This document shows, one piece after another, positions 35,801 to 45,244 of a stretch of DNA of 64,000 nucleotides. The stretch is from positions 1,550,001 through 1,614,000 of the forward strand of contig OY752140.1 in NCBI GenBank assembly GCA_963573315.1, written 5' to 3'. The DNA is from Entomortierella parvispora (lineage: Eukaryota; Mortierellomycota; Mortierellomycetes; Mortierellales; Mortierellaceae). The stretch's first letter is position 1. Every line of letters begins with the position of its first letter. The translations under genes and the position numbers were made by a program. The notes beneath the pieces were generated by a model. It ran no database searches. It was not told where the DNA came from and worked only from the letters and a program-made list of their open reading frames with translations.

Positions 35801-36227
35801 CGTTCGAATGGGCCGAGTAGGTAGATTGTGCAAAGGCTCTAGCTGGAGAAAGATCTCCGTTAAACTTGTTGCTGTACTGAGGTCGAAGTCTCTCGCTGGA
35901 GATGGCGCCGTTCCCGTTGCTGCTGTTGTAGTTGTAATGATATCCGCCTAGATCGGACTGCACCGGCATCCCGTTGGTGTGCCTGGTTTCGGATGGAAAG
36001 TGCTGGTGTTGCTGGTGGTTGTTTCTGGAAGGATGGAGTGCGTTTTGAAGTTGTGTAAAGGCTCTTCGAACACCACTTGCAGACGTGGTTTCGTGGATGA
36101 GACTGTGATGATGGTGGTGGTGGTGGTTGCTGGCTGAGCTGCTGCTTCGAGAACCGGGTATAGGGGACGGGGTAGGCGACTGCTCGGGCGAGGTATGACT
36201 CGAGTATGAGGCCTTTTGTCGCAGCAT
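32850..36227 (-). CDS. Large disordered protein with one PH domain
   Basis: An open frame of 1125 residues. A pleckstrin-homology domain lies at about residues 255-350 (GYLTKFSSRTFFSRKQWKRRYFVL, LHCFKSADP, YCLQITSPNEKEWFVLADTAAEMAVWLRALKG); it probably binds phosphoinositides or partner proteins at membranes. The rest is Ser/Pro/Arg-rich with many RRxS and RPxSP motifs, a His7 run near residue 40, and near the C-terminus a run of 13 Glu (about 33194-33237) in an acidic, coiled-coil-like tail. The frame stays open upstream of the first ATG (LVGRLPASAPVELSR) back to a TTTCAG acceptor, so one 5' exon, possibly non-coding, is likely. No enzymatic domain is visible; signalling or polarity scaffold is a guess. 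Confidence 0.82.
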   Translation of the reverse strand: MLRQKASYSSHTSPEQSPTPSPIPGSRSSSSASNHHHHHHHSLIHETTSASGVRRAFTQLQNALHPSRNNHQQHQHFPSETRHTNGMPVQSDLGGYHYNYNSSNGNGAISSERLRPQYSNKFNGDLSPARAFAQSTYSAHSNGTTDSFYSTSSTMSPLTTDDDNSSITSQSRQPQRPRQMSKASSLPSPLGTYPHGNGGTEHSPAQPSRQGSMGSRQSSAPTLSNASNKSGTESGTKVPLQLRVRNFERSAANAGYLTKFSSRTFFSRKQWKRRYFVLTHKALHCFKSADPQHPLLESLPLTAETIVCVTDIFSGKRYCLQITSPNEKEWFVLADTAAEMAVWLRALKGTVLQYRNRQIDSSRQPGDDLSNAAADLLRPYSPASTSDLASLAPRSSSPPPRPPHPSQFYADLYPSPSSMTNPSLSPPPRAMISKPPTPIPGSSPQEYDQEQTQGARRRTNSATIATVHPTSDYASFSTVMERADASPYDERHRSTMPSNANTAHVYGRRSSVIDMYDDHDGGYSYDNDTAVSRTNSTGNGSLSGGGLYSRRTSLASDRPDSGTTTLPRRSSQRMMGSPSRPLSPVSRPMSPSQVNRSSPRNSLVIAPPPRSVHRPMSVSVRHSTQVLPSQNGIAVAASPHARPLTPTPEDNMDVSEGALSRITSIRHNRDLAVRTRHVSLGNPGESAASLRSSSRSYAMPDYITSQPDRPLSPAPTLPLPDLPSQGGPGSGSPNARASLTHSLSSGSGRRIQIVPRHHDPEILNAHRPSSSNPRTRCHSQESALMSMAHDTQFSVRANGATTPSPRLGAVATQSGSNSGQDSAPASPPMNPSRTSLMMSKHLSLPLNSRLVLPAPPSTQQPDIPVEATTTSSALSISSANSVTTSPSSSRPTSTHQVHHSRQPSQHRHSTSTSSMSSQSSLGSFAAGITTASLGGPTPRKNHGSARDSSLSSRLSCLAPLPPGAAACVPSPPTSALPPIPGSVAAEELVKSTEVLVEEEEEEEEEEEDQVVDVAMLVPLPPSPPPSDEDQVVKEAKQVKTETADLNDKEVGPEAERKVMDFELVLEEHEESIQDSTTMTTVRDTKAKEALALETLDSVSETEEKEKKDIIDLQEPQPTRATDISA

Positions 36228-38534
36228 CCGAGAGAGTTCAACAGGTGCTGAGGCAGGCAGACGACCTACCAGGCTGAAAGCAGGACAATGGAAGAATGGG
36301 TCGAGGGGGGTGGGTCAAGTAGGGAAAAGACGGAACAGAGTCGTAGAAGAGTAGAAAAAAAAAGGGTCAGTCATCACGACCAACGCAGGCATAGATAGAT
36401 CCTCAGCAATCTGCTAACAACGTCCTCGATGTTCACAAAGGTCGAATGGATTACCTTGGGCTACTATTTGGCTGAGAATAAAGAAGAGCGTGGTCCTAGT
36501 TTGTGCGGACAGAAGGCATTGCCCCGGACTGATCCCGAAGTGCTGGCGATGTTGAGGAGGGGAATGTCAAGAGACGAAGGAAAATAAGAAAGCGGAGGAC
36601 AGGAAAAAAAAATCTATAAAAATGGCGGGAGTTTGAAGTGAGGGGGTTGAGGTTGCGGGGAACGGGAAGAGCGAGGACGCAGAAGAGGGCTAGCGGGAAA
36701 ACGGTCGTTCGCGAATGTTGGTTGATGGCAATGGGGGGTTGAGAATGGAACAATGGGACAATGACGAAAGGATGGGGAAAGGAAGGGAACGAAGAAGAGG
36801 AGAACGAGTGTGGACAAGGGGGAGCAAGCCGACAAAAAAAGAGGAAAAAAAGTCTTTGCTGCTCACTGCGACGCACAACCCTTTTCTTGCTCGTGGACGG
36901 TGTCGTGCCATCGGACCATGGGTCTCTCTGTTTCTGTCTCTCCTCCCCACTCTCGGGCAACTCTCTTCGGTCGTTGCCGTGCCTACCGGTGGTACCTCTT
37001 CCAGTATCAACGATGCAGCACCCCTTGCAGATCAATTGCTGGTAGACACTCGAAAACCGACGCTCCCATGTTCACATTTCTTCCAATTGCCAGATTTCAT
37101 AAGAAAGAGAACTGGACAGAGCACTGGTCAGGGTCCTCGTTGTCCTCTCTCATTCTTTCGCTTGTGTTAGGGTTGCCGGCGAGCTCCTGGGAGAGTAACA
37201 TCTAGTCCATCGCTTTACTGCTTGTTGGCCTTGTAGAAGGAAGGGTGAGTTGGGAGATTCTTTTTTTATTTTACTTTTTTTTCTTCGCTTTTTTCTATTG
37301 ACTCTTATTTACGCAGCGTTGTGCGAGTTGAGAGCTCTTGGCTTTCTAATAATCGTTTTTTTTCATCCAATCAGTCTGTTCATCCCCTGATGGTTCTAGT
37401 CTATCTGTCTGTCTGTCGTGTGTGTGTTCGCGTGTTGATGTGAAGATGAAAGGGTCAGTGGGGTGGGTGCGCTTGTGTTCAAGAAAAAAAATAAGGTGGA
37501 AGGTGCCCTGCGTCTTTGCCACTCGGCACCGTTTCCGTCCTTGGGATCGCGAGAGTGTCCCTTTCTCCTCCCCTGACCAGACCGTCCAACCAAACAAAGA
37601 ACACGAGCCTATTTACTGCCCACGTTGGGCTGGTCCGGGAAGATCATCCCTCCTCCAGTACAACTTCTCTAGTATTTTAGGAATGGGATGATGGGAAGAA
37701 AATAGTACAGTACAGTACCCTCACTCCTTAGGTGGTGATCTGATTTCCTATTTTCAGAAAGACTTTCCACGATCTGTTGTTGTTCACTGAGAAAGCAAAG
37801 GGCACAAAGCGAAGCAGAAGAAAAGAGAAGACGTAACGTGTAAAGGTGGCAGTCGCCTGACCGTTCGCACATCTTAATCGCAAGATAATCACCAAAAAAA
37901 CACCTCGAACGGGGGTTGCAACCGTCGTATTGCATCAAAAACAAGGCAACCGTGCAAGTGGAGTTGAACAGCAGCTCCCAGCAGTTTCCCTTTTTTTTGT
38001 TTTGAACTAACGCCTGCACAAGGCAGCACGTTTTTTTTTTTTTTTTTTTTTGTGTGTACGTCCCACGCGCCATCAGAGATGCGATGGATGGTGTCCGTCG
38101 ATAACAGCCTGGGAAGGATAGGAAAAGAAGGGGAGGTGGAGGGAGTCCTGACTCTGTGCAAAGGAGGGGGACCTGACTCTATGCAAAGAAAAAAAATATG
38201 GATCGGACAGCTCTATTCAAAAAGAGAGGCGAGCATACAAGAGGGATGCAAGGATCGCCCTTTGTCCGCCTGTCGGCCTCAATTGCATCCATTCTGACCC
38301 CGATTGGCTGACAAACCGCATCCGTTGTCTTTGTCATGGTTGTCCCTTTTTATGGTTTTACGGTTTCTGCTCCTCAATAATGTATTTTTTGGGAGCATGT
38401 CACTTTTTCAGTTCCGTTTGAACCTCAGCGATTTGTCGTCATAACCACTGACGCGAATCTGCGAAGGAGCGTCTGGTGTAAATATCGGCTAGACAGTCGA
38501 CTTTTTATAGAAACTACCGATTCTCCTCCGTTCA
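36228..38534. other. Intergenic region upstream of the PH-domain gene
   Basis: About 2.3 kb. From 36500 to 36850 the minus strand is strongly pyrimidine-rich, a leader for the PH gene, probably with a 5' UTR intron (candidate donor near 36454, acceptor near 36276). The remainder, 36900-38530, has only short frames on both strands, a GTCT/GTGT microsatellite near 37400-37430 and a T21 tract. No gene is supported. Confidence 0.5.
38031..38051. repeat. T21 homopolymer tract
   Basis: An uninterrupted run of 21 T in intergenic DNA, followed by TGTGTGT. Confidence 0.85.
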
Positions 38535-39985
38535 TTAAGCCATGATTTCCTCGATCTCACGGATGGTCTTTGGCGCCGTTGTCAAGTTGTCGATGCCCGT
38601 CTCTGTAATCGCCACACAGTCCTCGATTCTCACTCCTCCCAGGCGTTGGAATCGGGCGAGGACCTCCCAGTCCACGAATCGCGAAAGAGTCTCGTCTTTC
38701 TTGGCCTCTTCAAGAATATACTCCGTAAAGTACACTCCGGGTTCGACCGTCACCACAAAGCCTGCCTCCATCTTTCGTCGCATCCTCAAATATCTGAGCC
38801 CGGGGGCCTGAATCCGCTCCACGCCCTTGGGATAACCTCCAACATCATGGACATCTAATCCAATCATGTGGCCCAATCCATGTGGGAAGAAGATCCCGTC
38901 TACATGATGCTCCAACATTGTTTCGACCGAGAACTCGGATCGGAGCACGCCTGCCTTCTGGAGACCCCCAACAGCGATCTTGGCCGCCAAGCGATGCATG
39001 GCCTCCCATTCCACCCCAGGCTTTAACGCCTCCAAGACCGTCATCTGCATCTCCAGCACAATCTCGTACAGGATCCTCATGTCCGCCGTAAATTTTCCAT
39101 TCAAGGGGTAGGTGCGTGTGATATCCGAGGCATAACAATCTTGTTCGGCTCCCGCATCGACCAAGATCAATTGACCAAGATCCTGGTTGAACAAAGTGGT
39201 GTTGCGTCCGTAGTGTAAAGTGGCCGCATTGGACCCGACCCCGACGATCGGGTTATAGGCCTGGATCTTGGCCCCACGACGGCCCGTCTCATATCGGAAC
39301 AAGGCATCGAGCTCCATCTCGGATTCACATTCCTTGGCTGCCTTCATCAGCACTACATGAGCGTTGGAGGACACGTGGTTGATCTTCCTCATGAGCTCAA
39401 TCTCGTACGCGGACTTGTGGATTCGAGCCTCGACAATGGCTTCCTTGAGCAAAGAACTTTCGACACTACCGATAGCAACTCCTTGGGGAACCTCATGAGC
39501 GTGAAGAGTATAAAGAGTTGAAGCCCCTGATTTGTTGATCAAAGAATGGAGCTCGGGTGCCCAGCGGATCTCATCTACATCGTACTTCTTTAACAATTCG
39601 GACGCGGATGGATCTCGACCGGCCCAAACGACCTCGTGCTTGGATTGTTGATGAGGAAGCAGGGTCAGATGGTGGGTTTTAATATCATAGACGACATGGG
39701 CATCATGCTCATTGTAGCCGGTCAAGTAATAAAAGTTGGACTCTTGTCTGAAAACGAGTTCCTGAAAAAAAAAAAAAGAAAAAAGAGTTGAAAAGTGGTC
39801 AAGAACAAATGTGGATGACAGAAACGAAAGCAACATCAAAAGCCAAAGCCCACTTTGTTTACCACGTCAGTGTCATGTCTCTCTTTCAGCGTGTCGCCCT
39901 TCAAATAGACTAGTCCTTCAGAAAGGCTGAGAATTTTGGCCACCTTGGCCCAATGTTGTTTCGCAGGGTATTTGGCAACTGTCAT
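38535..39985 (-). CDS. Prolidase-family Xaa-Pro peptidase (M24B)
   Basis: Two exons, 39985-39863 and 39761-38535, give 449 residues. The N-terminal domain has KYPAKQHWAKVAKIL, GLVYLKG and VFRQESNFYYLTGYNE, typical of fungal prolidase-like aminopeptidases. The C-terminal pita-bread catalytic domain contains all five metal ligands: LVDAGAEQDCYASDITRT (two Asp), HGLGHMIGLDVHD (His), VTVEPGVYF (Glu) and GVRIEDCVAIT (Glu). It should bind two Mn2+ or similar ions and cleave Xaa-Pro bonds. The short first exon begins MTVAKYPAK, directly after what looks like a splice acceptor (CTCTCAG), so an additional 5' exon cannot be excluded. Length matches the family. Confidence 0.9.
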
Positions 39986-40359
39986 ATCTGAGAGTGTGGG
40001 TTGGGTTAGTCACGTTCTCACAAAATAAATGAACGCGTTGGTTTAGACGCGAATGCAGACTCATGTGGTGGCGAATGTACCTTTTCTTTATGTGTGAAGA
40101 TGGCGAATGGACAGAAGATGGGGTATGGAGATTGGGGGCAGGAAACAAAACGAATGTCAGGCCTTTTTTTTACTTTTGTGTCCTCGATCAATCAAACGGC
40201 TCCCACGGCGATACGGCCATGCCGTCTCTCAAACAAATGGGGGGTCGAGCACGCGCCGCGTCCAACACCTTGCTGCTTTGCTGACCGTATTTGGTGTTCA
40301 TGCGAAGACTTTCACCCTCTCGCGGTATATATTTATTTATTATATAATTGACATCGACT
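39986..40359. other. Spacer between the HAUS6 3' end and the prolidase start
   Basis: 374 bp between two minus-strand genes. It must contain HAUS6 3' processing and the prolidase promoter. No element beyond A/T-rich stretches near 40325-40350 is evident. Confidence 0.4.
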
Positions 40360-43300
40360 CTAAGAAAACTGTGCTGTATCATCATAAAGGGCTTCGTCTG
40401 CGTCGAGACCCTCAGGCATGTCTTCGTCAAAAAGACCTCCTATCATACTGAAATGATCCTCGTCCAATTGCGGTCGGTCCATTTGCTGGTCTTGATTTGC
40501 AGAAGACACCGATCCGTTGGATTGTACTCCTCCCCCAAAAATTGGTTGAAGGGCAAAGTTCAGAATCGTTTCATCCTCTCCTTTGCGCTCATCAAAGTCG
40601 TCAATATATGACATATCTTGGTCGAGAATCTGCGCGTTTTCTATCTGCCTCTGCATTTGCTCTTGCTGTCGTTGTTGTTCTAGCTGTTGTCGCTGATCCT
40701 GGTGCCGACTCTGCCTCTTCTCTTCCGTGGAGGGAGGACCAGCATTGCGAAGGCCGCCGTCTCTCTTAGATTTAGGTAACTCCAATACAGCCTCTGTGAC
40801 CACGGTGGTGTCTGTCGGAACTAATTGCCGCTGCGATTCGCGGGACACGACGGACGTGATTAAGCGAGCTTTTGAATCTGGGGGTGCTGATCTTGTAGGT
40901 ATCCTGAAGAGCGTTGAGGATGAGGGGTTCGCAAGAACAGGGGTAGGAAAATTTCCGAGAGTGTCCTTGATGGGTGAGACTGCAGGCGGACTGAATTCTC
41001 TCGTATCTTCCTCGCAATCTTTGTTGTACAGATCCTCAGTAGTCTCGCGTTGGACTTGGTCCATTATATTATCTCCCGTCGATGTCCCGATATGGCCAAG
41101 TGCCGCCCGTCCTTGAATACTTCTATCTGATCTCGAGGAGGCTATCGATAACGAAGACGCCGAGAGAGAGGCAGAAGACATCGAGTTTGACTTGGGATGA
41201 TCCGCTCGGCCATAGACAGAGACTTTGAGAGAACCTAAAACCTTGAGGGACTCCAAGGGCGATTCAGCAACAGAAGAAGTCATCTGACGCTTCTTTTCTG
41301 CCAGCAGCCTTTTTTCCATATCGATCATCCTTGGTGATTTAGGTTTCCAAGAGGGAGGTCTACCCCAAGGGTTGCGACTTGCGGTAGGATCGAACACATT
41401 ATCCGCGTCAGCCGAATTCGACATGCTTGGGGACAAAATCGGCAAATGCCTCACTGGCGTTTGCATATTGACTTTTGTTCGCTCAGGCTCTAGTGCCTTG
41501 ACCGGCTCTGCTTTTGTCGAAGGGTGTTCAACCGGCGATGGCTTTTCGGAATGCTGCGCAGCCTTTGGGGTCGCCGGCAATGACGGAGAGGGGTCATGGC
41601 TTATTACTAACTCCCCTTGATGTCGAGGAACGACCTCTCCAGGCTTTGAAGGCGGTTCATTTGCGGTAGTGGATAGTGCCATAAGCGCTTTAACAGGATT
41701 ACTGGGGTTACTGGCGGGCGACCGAGGTTTGGCTCGGAGGCCATGGGTGAAATCTTCTACTCCCTGATTCTTGATAGGCCCTGACCTGAATCGTGAGAAT
41801 ATTGAAGATGACATGCCAGATCTCTTTGATGGGCTTGGTGTCGTTGCGAAAGGATCCGAGTTACGAATAGATCCTGAGGGCGAAGTTAGCGTCGGAAAGG
41901 GTCGCAAAGGTTTGGATAAAAGGGACATCTCTTCCTGGAAAAGTTTCTTTTGGAGTGGGGTATGCATCAGCATCATCGGCATGGTTAATGTTGACGAACC
42001 CCCAGCTATTTTGATAGCCTTTGGTGTAGGAGCCCGTAAGTCCTCCAGAGTCAGTCCAGGTGAACGAGGTGCTTTCGATACTGGTCGTGGCGGTGCTGTG
42101 GTGACCATGAAAGGGTTGTCGTCATTCAGATGCATATCCCTTTCAAACGACTTCATATCTGTGACAGCTGTTCTAAAATCGGTTCGACGTCGTTTGGAAG
42201 GGGTCCCTGGAGCAGGCATGTCATCTTCGTCCTCGAAAACATTGTATATGTCCTTCCCTGCCACGTGGTCGACATGCCGAGTCAATGTTGGAAGCGCAAA
42301 GAGAGTTGACACTGTTTTTTCCCCGGGGGGTTCAAAAGATTGTCGTCTCTTCTTAGACAATCCCAAGCGGGGTCGAAAAATTGACTTGGAAAACAATGGA
42401 CTGAGCGGCGTAGGAGAAGTCAAAAGTGGTCCCTTAAGTGGTGATTTGCTGATGTCCAAAGTGCCCGACACTGCTGCCTTCAGTTTTGCGGAAAATGAGT
42501 CCTGCTCCGAGTTGTCTCTTGGTCGCACATCGCCCCGGTCCTTTCCTTTGTCAGAGAAGGCCAGTTGCATGAAGCGGTTTGGCGGCTTCTTTGATTCATC
42601 TCTTGTGTCCTCTGCCATAGAAGGAGAGGAATATTTGGCCTGACGATCACCGGTCATCGATTTATCTACTTCCAGTGGTTCATGTTTCCCGATGGATTGG
42701 GTCTCCTAATGTTGCAAAATATGAAGACCGTGAGAACAAGAGCCATGCCAGGTAGTATCATATTCATGTACGAACCTTTTGATCATCAGAGGGCTGCACT
42801 GTCCTATTATTGCCGCCAATGCCCTCAACTAGCGAGTCTTGTTGTTTGGTCTTGGAGGCGTTTGGCAGTGTCGTCTCTGCACCAATCAGCACAACGCCGT
42901 TTAAGTCATTAGGGAAGGAGAGAACGCGTGTACTCTGCACGGAAAGGTTTGACGGTGGTCGGATGGTGGACTTGAAACCATGAAATTTGAAGTCATTGGC
43001 CTTTGGCGCCGATGCCGGCCTACTATCTTCTGGGCGTAAGGTTGTTGATGCAGGAGTTTTTCGAGTCGGAGCTTTTTCCAGATTTTGGGACTGAGGGGAC
43101 AATACGACCCGTTTGTTTTGTAGAACATTGCGGACTTCTTCTAGAGACACTAAAGAAACGTTAGAATTTTGAAATGACATGTGCAGTAAAGTGAAGTAAA
43201 CATATCGGTGCTTGCCTCGGTCACCTAGCTTGCCAAGAAGACCAGGGTTAATTCTCTCTCGTGAGTCCTGTTTCTCTCTTACAGACCCTAGCGCCTGTTG

Positions 43301-45099
43301 TCTGATGCTTTCCAAACGTTCCGGTGTAGGTGGAGCTATCAGCGAGAATAAAAAAAAATAGTTAAATAACTAGGAGCACTTCCGAATATTACACTGTACT
43401 CAAATACCCTACCATAGTTGGATTTTGAGGTCAGACTGGAGACAAGGATCCTAGATGTGGCTTCCGCTTCCCTCTGTACATCTTGTAGTGACATTCGAGA
43501 TGGAGCGCTCGAGCAGATGATCCCTTTGAAGTCAGCTCCTGCTATAGACGGCAGCAAACGATAGTACGGTCTGTCTAAAATATTTTTCTCTCTATGTGTG
43601 CAGATTGCGAGCAGGTTAGAACGGCTCATATACCCATAAAACAATCATATCGCACGCACCTCTGTAGTCTCTCCAAGGTTCTTCGAGACCCCTTCAGTTG
43701 ACTCTCGAGGCGACCCCTAGATGTTCGCAGCCTATCTAGTTGCCGGATTTGATTACTTCCCCCACGTTTCTCCAACAGTGCATCATTGTCACTGGAGTCA
43801 GGGGATTTCATTCCCAATATTTGAAGTGATCGCTTCCATTCTTTCCTGACTGAAGCAGTATCGGGTCGAGGTCCTTTCCCTTTTTGATCCACTGACAAAA
43901 GATCTTTGTCACCGAGATAGTGCTCCGAGTGGCCTAAGATGGGCTGCCATGCTGCACTCTTATTGTCTACCCATTTCCTGTCCAAGCTTCTAATCTCGTC
44001 CGCTGTAGCCAACGCCAATCTCTGAACGCCTAGTGTTTGGCGATTCATGAAGTGACGTCGATCTATTTCTGCGGCAGCCTAGAGATATGTTCATAAATCA
44101 CAGTCTAAGAGAACTCGCTTTCCATGGCAATAGCAAACCTTTTCGACTCAACCGGAAAACATTAAGACGTACCAATTCCCTCGAGTACAGGTTTGACTTT
44201 GAAGTCAGTTGGGCGAGGGTTGTGCCCCATTCTTGTCTCATTTTCTGATGGTCGTCAATGGCTGGCTGATCCTGCTGGGTCTTTTTGGAGACATAGTCAT
44301 CAATCATCCTGAGTAACTGCTCTTCGTTCTCTTCTGATATGGGCATCTGACTCGCCAGCGAGTATAGTGTCCTGTAGTTGTTCAATTCCTTGTTGGGTTC
44401 GCCATCACTGTCAGAGGGATGATTATGATGATGGCGCCCTTCGTCCTTGAAAACCCGCGAGAGAACATAAGTTGACAACACCAAAACTAGCTGTTCGATC
44501 CTTTCGCCTATCGAGTCGTCCAGATAGCTGCGTCGTATGGTGGGTAAGAATATCCCTAGTCCCCCCGGTCCCCCTCCTGCGATGGCGCCACCTGAATTCG
44601 AGTTCACATCAGTTTGTAACAGATTGTGTCCGATAGCAAAACAGCCGTCCTTGCGAAGATCCTCGAGCCACTTGAACACCACGTTTCTGAATTCACGGGC
44701 ATCATGCCGATCTTGGATTGGCCAACAATCCTTGAACCTCTCCCGTGCCAAGGCCTTGTCGAGTTTCGAAAGCAAGAACCAGAAAACAAATTCGAGGGCT
44801 TTGGTGGACTGATGGCCCTTAGCAAAGACATGTCGGTGTAGATCCAATGGTCGAGATGGTACTGCTCCGTATCCGCATGTTGAGTCAATGACTAAATGCT
44901 GATTTGCCTGATGTACTTGCTGCACTTGTTCTGGTTGAGCTCCGTCCTGAGCTCCGTCCTGATTCCCTTGGGACGAATGCTCCTCGACTCCCAAAAGTAG
45001 CAGATTCGTAAAGAAGACGGAGCGGATGCTCTCTGGTGAGGAGCGGCAATGTAGCGGGGGTGGGACCGCGCTGGCAATGGGGGACGTGAACGTGGACAT
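40360..45099 (-). CDS. HAUS6: HAUS augmin-like complex subunit 6
   Basis: Exons in coding order 45099-44173, 44078-43660, 43570-43413, 43335-42776 and 42705-40360 join in phase to ~1447-1469 residues. The N-terminal domain carries the HAUS6 signature: a LEFVFWFLLSKLD helix, FKDCWPIQDRHDAREFRNVVFKWLEDL, and a helix equivalent to the family's GPKFIHLMYHFARF segment (IEQLVLVLSTYVLSRVF). Exons 2-4 encode coiled-coil helices; the last exon is a long disordered region rich in Ser/Pro, with RPRLGL (possible D-box) and an acidic C-terminus. Augmin recruits gamma-tubulin to existing microtubules to nucleate branches. Yeasts lack it; some filamentous fungi keep it. The start is the first in-frame ATG. 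Exon 4 contains a possible frame-neutral GC-AG intron, listed separately. Confidence 0.82.
43150..43215 (-). other. Candidate 66-bp GC-AG intron inside HAUS6 exon 4
   Basis: In the HAUS6 sense, GACCGAG is followed by GCAAGC and 60 nt later by TTTCTTTAG, a good acceptor. The segment is 66 nt with no in-frame stop, and its translation (with YVYFTLLHM) is hydrophobic and unlike the polar flanks. Removal yields a smooth LGDRVSLEEVRNVL join. It may be a real minor-donor intron or simply coding. Confidence 0.5.
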
Positions 45100-45244
45100 G
45101 GCGCTGCTCCATGCATGGGGTTTCGACAATGTAGGCAACAGAGAGTCGAGGCGGTAACGCGCTTGTGTTGTCTTCGTCGTCGTGCGGGTCCTCCAGCAGA
45201 AACGCGAAAAGCAGTCCTTTTATTTTTGCCACCAAATCACAAGT

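Noticed and set aside
36496-37035. A minus-strand frame of 179 codons upstream of the PH gene
   Set aside because: It is a translation of a pyrimidine-rich leader (Phe/Leu/Ser/Pro-rich) and ends before the PH start; most likely 5' UTR.
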